Positions 43,435-51,918 of a stretch of DNA of 64,000 nucleotides are shown here, piece by piece. Position numbers and translations under genes: made by a program. The stretch lies in IMG/VR virus record IMGVR_UViG_3300020195_000027, positions 1-64,000 of that record; one strand, 5' to 3'. Source of the stretch: a virus. Numbering within the stretch: position 1 is the stretch's first letter; each line of letters begins with the position of its first letter. Under the pieces are notes generated by a model. The model was given only the letters and a program-made list of their open reading frames with translations. It was not told where the DNA came from and ran no database searches.

Positions 43435-44175
43435 GTGCAATTACAACTAATCCAAACCGAATCGCGCAAGTCTGTTGCTAAAAAAAAACCAAGCCGGGTT
43501 GGGTCTTTTAAACGAGTTTGTGTGCAATCTACTCTGTGGAACTACCTTGACATAAAATCCAAGAAAAAAAAGTTAGCGCAATCACGGCGGGTAAAAGAAT
43601 ATGAAAAAATGGTGCTCTCATTTGTCAACGACATGATGGCAAAAAAAAGAATACATGACATTTCAATAGATCGAGAAGACTTAATCCAGGTTGGCATGAT
43701 GTACGTGTGGGAAGCTATCAATCAATACGATCCTAGTCGTGGGGCCAAGGAAAGCACGTTCGTATATCTAAAGCTACTAACCAAGTTCATTAACCTAACA
43801 AAAAAATCTTCAAACAAAAACAGGATTACAAAAAACTTCTCTGAGTTTTCAAACATGGGAAGCATTTGCGACTCTTCAGAATACGAAGGGGATCTTTTTT
43901 CGGGACGTATTTCAAAAGACTTTATCCAATCTTTGGAGGTGGATATGTTTGAACACATAGATTTGAGCTTATTTATGGAAAAAATGGGAGGTCCAGAGCG
44001 GTATGTCCTTCAAAAGCGTCTTGAGGGATGTAATTTATTTAAAGAAATCAAAAACGATGACATTAGTTCGGTAAAATCCCTAAGTGTTTCAATGAAAAAG
44101 ATAAGGGAAGGTTATGGAAGATTTACAGAAGGACATAGAGAACGACCTGAAAGGTGTCGGAATAAGGGTCATTGA
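43435..44175 (+). CDS. Sigma-70-like region 2 protein A
   Basis: Start is GTG 43435. The 246-residue product has a basic N-terminus (KKKPSRVGSFKRV) and a sigma region 2-like segment (REDLIQVGMMYVWEAINQYD and STFVYLKLLTKFINL, about residues 80-125). A C-terminal basic helix may replace region 4. Phages use such factors to drive late genes. A ribosomal-protein-like or structural role cannot be excluded. The last 62 bases overlap the next gene. Confidence 0.6.
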   Translation: MQLQLIQTESRKSVAKKKPSRVGSFKRVCVQSTLWNYLDIKSKKKKLAQSRRVKEYEKMVLSFVNDMMAKKRIHDISIDREDLIQVGMMYVWEAINQYDPSRGAKESTFVYLKLLTKFINLTKKSSNKNRITKNFSEFSNMGSICDSSEYEGDLFSGRISKDFIQSLEVDMFEHIDLSLFMEKMGGPERYVLQKRLEGCNLFKEIKNDDISSVKSLSVSMKKIREGYGRFTEGHRERPERCRNKGH

Positions 44176-44650
44176 AAAAGAAGAGTTCGACTTGCCAAAA
44201 GATACCAGCATGAAAGTAAACTGCTTTGTTGATATAGAAAATAACCCCGGTCTTGAGGGGTTGATATTTGAAAAAACCACCAAGAGAGGTAGTAAGGTTT
44301 TTGTTTATAGTTTTTCTCATGCTGATGGGTGCCTTAAATTCAGCGTAGGAACAAAGCCACACAAATCATTCCTTGAAACCTACGAGTTTAAAAATAATTC
44401 AATTTGCATGGCTTTTATGGACTTTTGTTGGGTCTTGTCTGATGGAACAACCAACGAAAGTGCGCAAGAAAACAAAACCAGGGTAGATCCATCGTTAAAG
44501 TTGGGTGACTTAACTTGGTGCTTACCCTCTAAATTTGCAGACGACGTTATAGATGTAATCGGTCTTTTAAACGTATCTGTTTTATCAGGAATAATGGAGA
44601 ACTCATTTTTATATGGACCAATTTTTGAAAAAAATATTGCTGTTGTTTAA
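44114..44650 (+). CDS. Hypothetical late protein
   Basis: GGGAAGG precedes ATG 44114 inside the end of the sigma-like gene. The 178-residue product has mixed alpha/beta composition (KVNCFVDIENNPGLEGLIF, GDLTWCLPSKFADDVIDV). No family is recognised. Overlap with both neighbours suggests compact translation coupling. Confidence 0.6.
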   Translation: MEDLQKDIENDLKGVGIRVIEKEEFDLPKDTSMKVNCFVDIENNPGLEGLIFEKTTKRGSKVFVYSFSHADGCLKFSVGTKPHKSFLETYEFKNNSICMAFMDFCWVLSDGTTNESAQENKTRVDPSLKLGDLTWCLPSKFADDVIDVIGLLNVSVLSGIMENSFLYGPIFEKNIAVV

Positions 44651-44825
44651 AAAAAATGACGAAACTAAAATTTTAGACGCTGTTATATCCACCCTTATCA
44701 TACAAAAGTGGGAAAGGTCCGGATATATGCACGGATTTTGTGATGGAATTATCCATGCAAGATCATTAATGAAAAAAGATGAACCAAAATATCTTGAGGA
44801 TATTGGAAAAACAAAGGAGACATAA
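44613..44825 (+). CDS. Small hypothetical protein
   Basis: The 70-residue product overlaps the preceding gene by 38 bases and abuts the next start. It has a basic N-terminus (FLKKILLLFKKND) and GYMHGFCDGIIHARSLMKK. No strong ribosome site precedes it. Function is unknown. Confidence 0.5.
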   Translation: MDQFLKKILLLFKKNDETKILDAVISTLIIQKWERSGYMHGFCDGIIHARSLMKKDEPKYLEDIGKTKET

Positions 44826-45259
44826 TGTTAAATGGAATCAAAGGAGCCTTAATTGGCTTGATAGGATCAAAGAAAATACAATCTGCGGCAATAGGAGCTT
44901 TAACCGTATTGGTTCTAAAAGTTATCCCAATGGATCAAGCACTAGCGGCTGAACTAGCTAACGGTGTGTTCATTGTATTCTTAACGCTCATTGGAGCTCA
45001 GGGGTTAACGGATCTCGGAAAGGGTGACTCTGATAAGCCTAGCGGTCTTGTGGACGCATTAAAGAAATCTTTCGGTGGGTTGATGCAATCAAAGAAGTTT
45101 TACACAGCCATAGCTGCTGTTTTGGCTTATGGGGTTGTTAAAATTCTTAAATTAGATTCTGAATCTGCTCAGAAAACATCTGAGGGGATCTTGGCTGTTG
45201 CTGTTGTTCTTTTGGGATCTCAGGGCCTAACTGATTTAGGTAAAGCTAAGGCTGAGTGA
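44825..45259 (+). CDS. Holin-like membrane protein with internal duplication
   Basis: The 144-residue protein consists of two tandem copies of a unit of about 60 residues: KKIQSAAIGALTVLVLKVI ... TLIGAQGLTDLGKG and KKFYTAIAAVLAYGVVKIL ... VLLGSQGLTDLGKA. Each has two hydrophobic segments, giving four in total. Location soon after the endolysin and the size fit a holin. The role is inferred. Confidence 0.68.
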   Translation: MLNGIKGALIGLIGSKKIQSAAIGALTVLVLKVIPMDQALAAELANGVFIVFLTLIGAQGLTDLGKGDSDKPSGLVDALKKSFGGLMQSKKFYTAIAAVLAYGVVKILKLDSESAQKTSEGILAVAVVLLGSQGLTDLGKAKAE

Positions 45260-45261
45260 AA

Positions 45262-46101
45262 ATGTTAACAGCATTGTTATTATTTGGGTGCATGACTTCA
45301 AATCATAACAAAGACCATACTCTTCCCACGTTTGGGCTAAACTATCCTTCCGTGGAGTTTTTGGCTTGTGGGGAGCGTTTTGTCGGCGTTGGAATCTGCG
45401 CGTTGAAAAACATTAGTGATCTAAAATTAAAAATATTGGGTCTTCACAAAGGATCTATTATTGTTACGTCAACGTGCGGATACAACTTTTCAGTAATGTA
45501 TTCAAAGACAGAAGAAATAAACATTCCAATAGAAAAACTTAAGACGTGTTGGTATTCGTTCATGGTTCAGGTGTTGGTTGATGGCGTTCTTGTTCATCCT
45601 ATTGACGGTCATTTGTGGGTCACAACAGAGGATGATGGTAGGACGTTTGTAAGCAAATACCAAAGAGAGTACGACCAAGTCATCCAGTTTGTTGCTGATC
45701 GCCCAACGATAGTCACTTTCATTGGTTGCGGAATAAAATACCATAAACTTAGAATACCCGAAGATGGTAACATTTCAGTTTCTACTTACGAAGTTAACGT
45801 CAAAGAAAAAAAATGTATCCTATTTGGGCAGTTTGATTCTGAGATGGTTTACTGGCTATTGTGGAGACACGAAAAAGGGACATCTACGCTCCCAGAGCCA
45901 ACGGTAAAAAGAAATATGTTTTCAACAAGTGTTTATGCAGACGGCTCGGTTTTGATGATCGCGGTAGATAATGAAGTAAAATTTGGAAACAGTGTAACAT
46001 TTTGGTTTAAATCAAAGTGGGAATACATAAGACTTTTCACTACAAGCGGAAGGGTTCTTGTGGGTAAAAAAACAGGAGATGATATAATATGGATGAATTA
46101 A
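45262..46101 (+). CDS. Putative phage lipoprotein
   Basis: ATG 45262 (or GTG 45256) opens a very short signal sequence, MLTALLLFGC, with a lipobox-like LFGC. The mature part of about 270 residues is beta-rich (FVGVGICALKNISDL, TLPEPTVKRNMFSTSVYADG) with several cysteines. It may be an outer spanin-like, superinfection exclusion or virion lipoprotein. The signal is shorter than usual, so lipidation is uncertain. Confidence 0.5.
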   Translation: MLTALLLFGCMTSNHNKDHTLPTFGLNYPSVEFLACGERFVGVGICALKNISDLKLKILGLHKGSIIVTSTCGYNFSVMYSKTEEINIPIEKLKTCWYSFMVQVLVDGVLVHPIDGHLWVTTEDDGRTFVSKYQREYDQVIQFVADRPTIVTFIGCGIKYHKLRIPEDGNISVSTYEVNVKEKKCILFGQFDSEMVYWLLWRHEKGTSTLPEPTVKRNMFSTSVYADGSVLMIAVDNEVKFGNSVTFWFKSKWEYIRLFTTSGRVLVGKKTGDDIIWMN

Positions 46102-46367
46102 AAATTATAGACACATTCCTATCAATAGTAAATTCACAAGACGGGGCAATTGGAAGCATATCAAAGGCAGCTCTTCTAATGATCGGTGCCGTAGCCGTGT
46201 GGTTCATAACAAACAAACGAAAACAAATTGAAATAGAAAAGGTAAAAGAAAACACAGCGTTAGGATTAAACTCCGCAACAGAGGAGTTAAGGGAATCTAA
46301 CAGGATATTAACCAGTGGGACCAAAGCAGATCTTGAGGAATTTAAAAGATTTAAGAGAAAAAGATGA
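46089..46367 (+). CDS. Membrane-anchored coiled-coil (spanin- or holin-like) protein
   Basis: The 92-residue product has one transmembrane segment (ISKAALLMIGAVAVWFIT, about 23-41), then a basic stretch and a coiled coil. This is the topology of an inner-membrane spanin, and it follows a putative lipoprotein gene by overlap, as in Rz/Rz1 pairs. Assignment is tentative. Confidence 0.55.
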   Translation: MDELKIIDTFLSIVNSQDGAIGSISKAALLMIGAVAVWFITNKRKQIEIEKVKENTALGLNSATEELRESNRILTSGTKADLEEFKRFKRKR

Positions 46368-47104
46368 CTGTGCTTAGTCTGGACCTTGCCACTAAGACGG
46401 GTTGGGCCTTATTAGAAAAGGCAGAAGAAAAAATAAAACTTCGACAATATGGTCTAATAGAAACACCATTGGAAAAGTTTGCATATCCATATCCCAAAAA
46501 CCTTGTATTGTGTGCCAATGAAATGTCAGAACAGCTGATAGGAATTTACAACTTATTCAAACCGGACATGGTTGTAATTGAGGAAACAAACATCCCAAGG
46601 GGGGGATATGGGTCAAGATACAGTCACAAAATATTAGAGTTTATTCACTTTGCTTTCAACGATTTATTAATTTCTAAAAACAAAATCGCTCACTATATCA
46701 GTACAAGTGAGTGGAGGATGATTTCTGGGGTATCTCTAGGAAAAGAGCAGCGGGATCTCAATAAGGAGATTGCAAAAGATCGGGAGAAAAGAAAAGACAT
46801 AATATCAGAAGAATTGATGGGTCAAATAAAAGAGCGGTATGGCTTGGGTATTATTGACAATAAGGAGGAACAAAAAAGAGTTAACAAGCTAATTAAAGAA
46901 GAGTTTAAAAAAAGAATTAAAAAAAGGGTTTCAAAAATGTCTAAAACTAGAGTTGGCGGGGTCGTTACTCCAAAGGTAACCATTAAAGACGCTTCTGTTA
47001 TTAGGGTTAATGAGATGTTTGGAACTTCGTTTGGTAAAAAAAATCACGATACAGCCGAAGCCATTTTGCTTGGGGTTGCATTTATAAAGAAGGGGAAGCT
47101 ATGA
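46364..47104 (+). CDS. RuvC-like Holliday junction resolvase / RNase H fold nuclease
   Basis: The 246-residue protein has VLSLDLATKTGWA (Asp7), VVIEETNIPRGG (Glu73/74) and KKNHDTAEAILLG (Asp229), the acidic triad positions of RuvC-type nucleases. A Lys/Arg/Glu-rich insertion lies at about 125-195. In a late operon close to TerL it could clear branched DNA before packaging. Confidence 0.8.
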   Translation: MTVLSLDLATKTGWALLEKAEEKIKLRQYGLIETPLEKFAYPYPKNLVLCANEMSEQLIGIYNLFKPDMVVIEETNIPRGGYGSRYSHKILEFIHFAFNDLLISKNKIAHYISTSEWRMISGVSLGKEQRDLNKEIAKDREKRKDIISEELMGQIKERYGLGIIDNKEEQKRVNKLIKEEFKKRIKKRVSKMSKTRVGGVVTPKVTIKDASVIRVNEMFGTSFGKKNHDTAEAILLGVAFIKKGKL

Positions 47105-47658
47105 ACCAAGAAACAATACAAAAACTTAGCGAATATAATATTCCAGAGCTTGAGCATCTAAAAACAGAGTTCGCTTTAACGATGGAGGAACACAACGACC
47201 TTAAACAACTTCATCCTGCGGTTAGCGGTTTGGTCAAGACCTACATGAATAAGTTCGTAGACGAGCAGAATAAAATATTTACAGCATATACCCTTCAAAT
47301 TGCCACTACGCTAAACGGCGTGATGGGGAGGGAGTTTTCTTCATTAACCCAAAAGGTTAACGATTTGTTCGCTATTAGAAACGCCATAAAATACTTGCTG
47401 AGCGGGGTTAATTCTCGGCTTGAAAACATGGAGTGTTTATTAAGGTCCCACATGGAAGAAATGTGCAGAGAATTTGGGGTTGGTAAAACAGACGAGGAGT
47501 CTCTTGAGTTCTTTAAAAAGATGGATGAGAGAATTTCTGTCAGAACACAGGAAATAAAAGCGGATCTTATACGGATAGCCAAAGAAGAACTATTGACGGC
47601 TAAACAGGAGGGTCCGGGTGTTCAAGAAAAAGAAAACACTGAAGACAGCAACGGATGA
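47101..47658 (+). CDS. Hypothetical late protein
   Basis: The 185-residue, mostly helical product starts at an ATGA overlap. It contains ALTMEEHNDLKQLHPAVSG and LENMECLLRSHMEEM. No domain is recognised. Its end overlaps the next small gene by 41 bases. Confidence 0.6.
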   Translation: MNQETIQKLSEYNIPELEHLKTEFALTMEEHNDLKQLHPAVSGLVKTYMNKFVDEQNKIFTAYTLQIATTLNGVMGREFSSLTQKVNDLFAIRNAIKYLLSGVNSRLENMECLLRSHMEEMCREFGVGKTDEESLEFFKKMDERISVRTQEIKADLIRIAKEELLTAKQEGPGVQEKENTEDSNG

Positions 47659-47812
47659 CGATATTGCCTACGCAAAAAAGGTCGTAGACAGTGTCTTTTA
47701 TCCAGTTATTAAGAAGCAAATTGATTTGATAAACAAAACTCTTGAGAAGAGAAACATTAGAGCAGGAATAGAAATTAAATGGTTTTTTGACAGGTTCGAG
47801 GGGGAACAATGA
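47618..47812 (+). CDS. Small basic protein
   Basis: GTG 47618 is preceded by AGGAGG at a good distance, inside the 3' end of the previous gene. The 64-residue product is Lys-rich at the N-terminus and helical (VVDSVFYPVIKKQIDLINK). Function is unknown. Confidence 0.6.
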   Translation: MFKKKKTLKTATDDDIAYAKKVVDSVFYPVIKKQIDLINKTLEKRNIRAGIEIKWFFDRFEGEQ

Positions 47813-48162
47813 AGTCAGAAGTTTTTGAATTTACACGGTCTATGAAGACTCCAAACAATATTGAAAGCACAATGAACGAATTTTTGAAAAAGGTGTCTTT
47901 AAAAAAGGTCATTCAGGAAGAAAACGCATCCTCTGGGAAAATTTATTACACTTTATTTTACACAGATAGCTCCGAGGGTGATTGCGAGGTGAGGGTTGTA
48001 AGGGCTATTGGTGCCAAGGCAATAGCTAAGTCTATAAACGAAAGTATTAAGAACGCCGATCTTTTTGAAGTGACTCAGACTTCACAGAATAGCGGTCACA
48101 CGGTTCTAACGGCTCTCTTCATTAAAAAGAAGAGAAGTAAAAAAGATGAATTGGAAAATTGA
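47809..48162 (+). CDS. Hypothetical late protein
   Basis: The 117-residue product begins at an ATGA overlap. It has an alpha/beta composition (KIYYTLFYTDSSEGDCEVRV, SGHTVLTALFIKKKR). No family is recognised. Confidence 0.55.
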   Translation: MKSEVFEFTRSMKTPNNIESTMNEFLKKVSLKKVIQEENASSGKIYYTLFYTDSSEGDCEVRVVRAIGAKAIAKSINESIKNADLFEVTQTSQNSGHTVLTALFIKKKRSKKDELEN

Positions 48163-48748
48163 CAATAAGCTGTTGAGTCTTAGTGAAAAAGAAAAGCACA
48201 GAATCGGATTAGAAGTAGAGCATTTCTTAAAAAACGATCTGGGATATTTGGTGAACAAAAACATAATGTACTGTGAGAAGCTGGTGGGTGATGTTTTTGG
48301 TTGGGATAGAGATGATCTATTACAGCAGGTTCGTATTCAACTATGGAGGGCTTTAGCTGTGTTTGACGAAAAAGCCACCGCTTCAAAGAGGACGTTTCTT
48401 AGCGTTGCGGTATCAAACTACTTTATGACTCTTGTCACCAAATCAAAAAGAAAAAAGAACATCAATAATAGTTTGGTTTTGTGTGGTGAAGACGACCTCT
48501 CAAGGGTTATCGACGACCAAATAATTTGCCCTATAGATTTATATGCTGGTGAAAAAATGATAGATGATTTAATTGAAAAAATGAACGGGCATCATCTTGA
48601 GGTATATTACCACATGATGATTATGAAAAAGGGAAGGTGTTGGGTGACCAAGCGCCTTAACTTAACGAGAAAAAAAATGACCGCGGTTATTCGGGAAACA
48701 AGTCAAATAGTAGATGATCATTTAAAACAAGTGTCGAGGGGGTCTTAG
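48146..48748 (+). CDS. Sigma-70-like region 2 protein B
   Basis: The 200-residue protein has a sigma region 2-like segment, WDRDDLLQQVRIQLWRALAV and KRTFLSVAVSNYFMTLVTKS (about residues 53-100), and a C-terminal possible HTH (GRCWVTKRLNLTRKKMTAVI). It is the second such factor in the operon and lies just before the terL pair. Its start overlaps the preceding gene by 17 bases. Confidence 0.6.
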   Translation: MNWKIDNKLLSLSEKEKHRIGLEVEHFLKNDLGYLVNKNIMYCEKLVGDVFGWDRDDLLQQVRIQLWRALAVFDEKATASKRTFLSVAVSNYFMTLVTKSKRKKNINNSLVLCGEDDLSRVIDDQIICPIDLYAGEKMIDDLIEKMNGHHLEVYYHMMIMKKGRCWVTKRLNLTRKKMTAVIRETSQIVDDHLKQVSRGS

Positions 48749-49107
48749 TGTTTCAAGAGCAAATGTATTATAAGAAGAACGATAAATATGCCATACATAT
48801 TTCAAACGATAATGACAACAATGCGGTATTTCAGGTTGTTAGATTTTGTGAGCAAAGGCTTTTGAAAGATAGTGAAAAATACCACACAAAGATTGTTCTG
48901 GTGTCGGTGTGGGAAAAAAAAGTGCCAACAGAAATGCAAAATAAAAATCCAAAGAATCCCGCTGACTTCAAAAGGGAGTTTCAATCAACTTTAAAAGAAG
49001 CCAATATTGAATTTGAAAAACACAACATTAAACGCACGATCATGGTTGGTGCTTTAACTGACTCTTGGTCACAGTGCAAGGGTTTAAATGAGTCAAAGTG
49101 TATTTGA
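48748..49107 (+). CDS. Hypothetical protein upstream of terL
   Basis: GTG 48748 overlaps the previous TAG. The 119-residue product is alpha/beta (DKYAIHISNDNDNNAVFQVV, KIVLVSVWEKKVP). It overlaps terL by 20 bases. The place is where TerS often lies, but no HTH is seen. Confidence 0.55.
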   Translation: MFQEQMYYKKNDKYAIHISNDNDNNAVFQVVRFCEQRLLKDSEKYHTKIVLVSVWEKKVPTEMQNKNPKNPADFKREFQSTLKEANIEFEKHNIKRTIMVGALTDSWSQCKGLNESKCI

Positions 49108-50479
49108 AATAAACTATCAGAGGCACACTGGTCAACAAGAGGTTATTAGCGAGCTTGTAAGAAGAAAAAAAGAGTGGGACATTGCCACTATTGTTTGTTC
49201 TCGCGGCTGGGGTAAAACTCTTTTTGGAACGTGTGATATCCTGGTTCCCACCATGCTCAGTTTAAAAAACTCGCAGTCTATGTGGGTTGCTCCAACATAT
49301 AAACATTGCGGAGCTATGTTCGACGACGTGTGGAAAGGCATAGACGAGAATACAGGGAAAAGGTTTATTCCTGATACTTGTGAAAATACGGGAATAAAAT
49401 TCTTTGAACATAAAAAGGGTGTTTATGAGCTTCACTTATTTAACGGCTCAAAAGTTTTTGCGAGATCCACACAAAATCCAGACAACATTGTCGCCAAGGG
49501 ATTCAATCTAATTATAATAGATGAGGCTTCCCTCATTAATAAAGATATATTTTATCACCAGATTCTAGGAACCGCTCGACGAAAAGGAATCAAGATCATC
49601 ATAATCACTACTCCAAGGGGTAAGAATTGGGTTTATGAGCTTTACCTAGCGGGACAAGAAAAAGGCAACGGGACCTATATTTCGTTCAGGCAGCCGTGGT
49701 GGAAGAGGCCAGATTATCCAGAGTTCCTAAAAAAGATAATGCTGGATATTCCAGAGCATATTAGAAAACAAGAATTTGAGGCTGAGTTCATTGATGACGG
49801 GTCGGGGGCATTTACCAATTTTTCTAATATCTTTAAGGGAGATTCAATTGATTTTCCAGGACAAAATCAACACTGGGAGCGTCCTTTAAGCCAAAAGGAA
49901 TTGGACGAGGAAACATTTGTCCTGTCGGTGGACTTTGCAAAATCTGTGGATTATACGGTAATAGTCGGGATGACGCAAAACACAAGAAGAATGTTTTATT
50001 ATAAGAGGTTCAATAAAATGGACTACAAGCTGGTGTTGGAAGATTTGAGAAGAATAGCCAAAAAATACGAAGCCGATATAATATTCGATGCAACGGGAGT
50101 GGGCGCAGGATTGCAGGATTTCCTGAGTGGCGACTTCAATGTCCATCCATTTAAATTCACCAACGAATCAAAAAATGAGATAATAAATAAAATGATATTA
50201 GCGTTTCAATATGTAGAAATAGAGCTTCCAAACATCACCACGATGCGGAATGAGTTTGAACTATTCACCTACACTATGAGCAAAACAGGAAAAATACTAT
50301 ATTCTGCTCCAGACGGAAAGCACGACGACACTGTGATAGCTGTGGCTATGGCGAACTGGTATTGTTTAGAAAACGCTGGTGCTGGTCAGGTTAGGGCTGT
50401 TGAGGATTATTTTAGCGTAATTAATGATATATATTCACCAAGATCTAAACTTCAGCAGTTAATGGATGAGGATGACTAG
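49088..50479 (+). CDS. terL: Terminase large subunit
   Basis: The 463-residue protein has Walker A CSRGWGKT (37-44), Walker B LIIIDE (141-146), a coupling motif ITTPRG, and the RNase H-fold nuclease acids Asp282 (SVDFAKSVDYT), Asp334 (FDATGVGAG) and Asp413/414 (KHDDTVIAVA). It pumps and cuts DNA at the portal. It closes the late operon, far from the TerS-like gene at 1143. Confidence 0.93.
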   Translation: MSQSVFEINYQRHTGQQEVISELVRRKKEWDIATIVCSRGWGKTLFGTCDILVPTMLSLKNSQSMWVAPTYKHCGAMFDDVWKGIDENTGKRFIPDTCENTGIKFFEHKKGVYELHLFNGSKVFARSTQNPDNIVAKGFNLIIIDEASLINKDIFYHQILGTARRKGIKIIIITTPRGKNWVYELYLAGQEKGNGTYISFRQPWWKRPDYPEFLKKIMLDIPEHIRKQEFEAEFIDDGSGAFTNFSNIFKGDSIDFPGQNQHWERPLSQKELDEETFVLSVDFAKSVDYTVIVGMTQNTRRMFYYKRFNKMDYKLVLEDLRRIAKKYEADIIFDATGVGAGLQDFLSGDFNVHPFKFTNESKNEIINKMILAFQYVEIELPNITTMRNEFELFTYTMSKTGKILYSAPDGKHDDTVIAVAMANWYCLENAGAGQVRAVEDYFSVINDIYSPRSKLQQLMDEDD

Positions 50480-50480
50480 G

Positions 50481-50489
50481 GTATAATAA
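50481..50489 (+). promoter_or_regulatory. Possible -10 box before 50503 gene
   Basis: GGTATAAT lies just after terL and about 16 bases upstream of the ATG, overlapping the gap that holds AGGAGG. No convincing -35 was found, so it is a weak call. Confidence 0.3.
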
Positions 50490-50502
50490 ACCAGGAGGAT
50501 TT

Positions 50503-50745
50503 ATGGCAAATAGCATAGAATCAATAGAAAAAGAAATGTCTGGAGTTCTGAAAAAAATATCGGACTCTAAGGCAGAGCTTGATCTAGCAAAGAGAGATTT
50601 TCTATCAGCAAAAAGCACTGGCGACGTTGAGGCTTTAGCGGTTTCAAAGGTAAATCTTGCCAGGATACAAGAGCATAGAGACAGATTAAAACAAGACTTC
50701 TACGCTTGTAACGCGGAAATTATGGAAATCGGGAAACGAGTATAA
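50503..50745 (+). CDS. Small coiled-coil protein
   Basis: The 80-residue product follows AGGAGG and is almost all coiled coil (EKEMSGVLKKISDSKAELDL, LARIQEHRDRLKQDF). Similar in style to the 10518 protein. Function is unknown. Confidence 0.6.
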   Translation: MANSIESIEKEMSGVLKKISDSKAELDLAKRDFLSAKSTGDVEALAVSKVNLARIQEHRDRLKQDFYACNAEIMEIGKRV

Positions 50746-50752
50746 AAAGGGT

Positions 50753-50992
50753 ATGAGCTTGTTTAATCAATGGCTAAAAGAAACTAGGGTTCGCCTGGGG
50801 ATGACTCAAAAAGAACTTGCCGTAGCGGTCGGCCTTAATTCATCACAGTCAATTGCAAACATTGAACGCGGAGCATCTAGGTTTCCTATGAAAAGGATTG
50901 CCCACTTGTGTGCATTGGCAAAAGTAAAAAAGGGAACCGTTATTTCAATTCTTGTTAAAGATTACAAAACTCACCTTGAGTCCAGGGTTTAA
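50753..50992 (+). CDS. XRE-family HTH regulator
   Basis: The 79-residue protein is a single HTH domain: WLKETRVRLGMTQKELAVAV, SQSIANIERGASRFP and a closing helix. It may control the late or the following genes. AAGGG precedes the ATG. Confidence 0.8.
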   Translation: MSLFNQWLKETRVRLGMTQKELAVAVGLNSSQSIANIERGASRFPMKRIAHLCALAKVKKGTVISILVKDYKTHLESRV

Positions 50993-50993
50993 C

Positions 50994-51209
50994 GTGGATG
51001 TTTCAAACAAAATAACTTGGTGGAAAACTGGTAATGCTACGTGGGAAACAAAACAAAATCAGCGTGGATATACTGGCGAAATAACCATAGGGGCCAAGCC
51101 GTCTCCTTATCAATTACAAATAAATCCTGGTGCGCTAGTTAGCCAACACGAAACCCTCGGAATAGCAAAAAGTCACTTCAGGAAGTTTCTCTTCGATAAG
51201 CCCGTATAG
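50994..51209 (+). CDS. Small hypothetical protein ending in inverted repeat
   Basis: GTG 50994 follows AGGG; an upstream extension to 50952 overlaps the XRE gene. The 71-residue product contains VSNKITWWKTGNATWETKQN. Its C-terminal codons (SHFRKFLF) lie in the 28-bp inverted repeat, so the 3' end may have been altered by insertion. Confidence 0.45.
   Translation: MDVSNKITWWKTGNATWETKQNQRGYTGEITIGAKPSPYQLQINPGALVSQHETLGIAKSHFRKFLFDKPV
51167..51194. repeat. 28-bp inverted repeat, left arm
   Basis: The arm AAAAAGTCACTTCAGGAAGT plus TTCTCTTC is perfectly repeated in inverted orientation at 51897-51924. Confidence 0.9.
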
Positions 51210-51453
51210 ATTCCTTAAGTGTTTCAAAAGTTTTTTTCTTGCAAAACCCTACTGTGCTTTGAACGTCTTCAGATTTACTAGCTGCAACAATACCAACCTT
51301 GGTGTAGAGATCCTGAAAAGAAATCATTATTCCCGAAAGGGCCTCTTCTGCTCCCCTTTTGATTTCCCAAGAAATCATTTTGTCTAATTCTTCGAGAGTT
51401 GCTCTTATTCCCATGTCTTCTAAATCATTCAGCCATCCCAACACTCTATTCAC
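51178..51453 (-). CDS. Small hypothetical protein
   Basis: GTG 51453 is preceded by GGGAGG on the minus strand. The 91-residue product is helical (GWLNDLEDMGIRATLEELDK, GAEEALSGIMISFQDLYTKV). It converges on the 50994 gene and its last codons lie in the left inverted-repeat arm. No family is recognised. Confidence 0.5.
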   Translation of the reverse strand: MNRVLGWLNDLEDMGIRATLEELDKMISWEIKRGAEEALSGIMISFQDLYTKVGIVAASKSEDVQSTVGFCKKKTFETLKESIRAYRRETS

Positions 51454-51575
51454 TCATCCTCCCTATTACCCAAAGCAAAATCATTGAGTTAAAAAGTAAG
51501 TTTGTCATCAACAAAAACAACCTCTTCTTGATAATCTTTCCGCTGTTTTTTCCATTTCTGCCTCATCCATAAAAC

Positions 51576-51621
51576 TATAACTTTAATATTATACTTTTAA
51601 AGTTATAAGTTTAAGGTTATA
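51576..51621. promoter_or_regulatory. Operator-like repeats upstream of HTH-methyltransferase genes
   Basis: TATAACTTTAA (51576-51586) and TTAAAGTTATA (51597-51607) form a perfect 11-bp dyad. A third half-site, TTAAGGTTATA (51611-51621), follows with one mismatch. The spacing resembles controller-protein boxes of restriction-modification loci, and the likely ligand is the HTH protein encoded just downstream. Confidence 0.6.
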
Positions 51622-51648
51622 CTAAGGCAGCAAGAAGGCAAGGGCAAT

Positions 51649-51918
51649 ATGGCTGAAAAGAGCAAGAAGAACGCTCCAAAAACAAAACTTAGATTTTCGG
51701 AGCTGCTGGGCGATCTTTCGATTGGACGGTTGGCCAAGGAGATAGGCGTTACCTATACCCAGCTCTACCCTTACAAAAAAGACGGAGCCAATCCGACGCT
51801 TTTTGTTCTGGAGCAGCTTGCCGAAGGACTCTCAAAACTTAAAAATCAGGATGTCTCGGTTATTGATTTGATCGAATCACCGAAGCAGAAAGGGAAGAAG
51901 AGAAACTTCCTGAAGTGA
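51649..51918 (+). CDS. HTH regulator (controller-like) upstream of methyltransferase
   Basis: The 89-residue protein has a basic N-terminus and an XRE-like HTH (LSIGRLAKEIGVTYTQLYPY, then GANPTLFVLEQLAEGL). It is followed 39 bases later by a DNA methyltransferase and preceded by dyad repeats, the layout of a C-protein. Its C-terminus (KKRNFLK) is encoded by the right inverted-repeat arm. Confidence 0.7.
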   Translation: MAEKSKKNAPKTKLRFSELLGDLSIGRLAKEIGVTYTQLYPYKKDGANPTLFVLEQLAEGLSKLKNQDVSVIDLIESPKQKGKKRNFLK

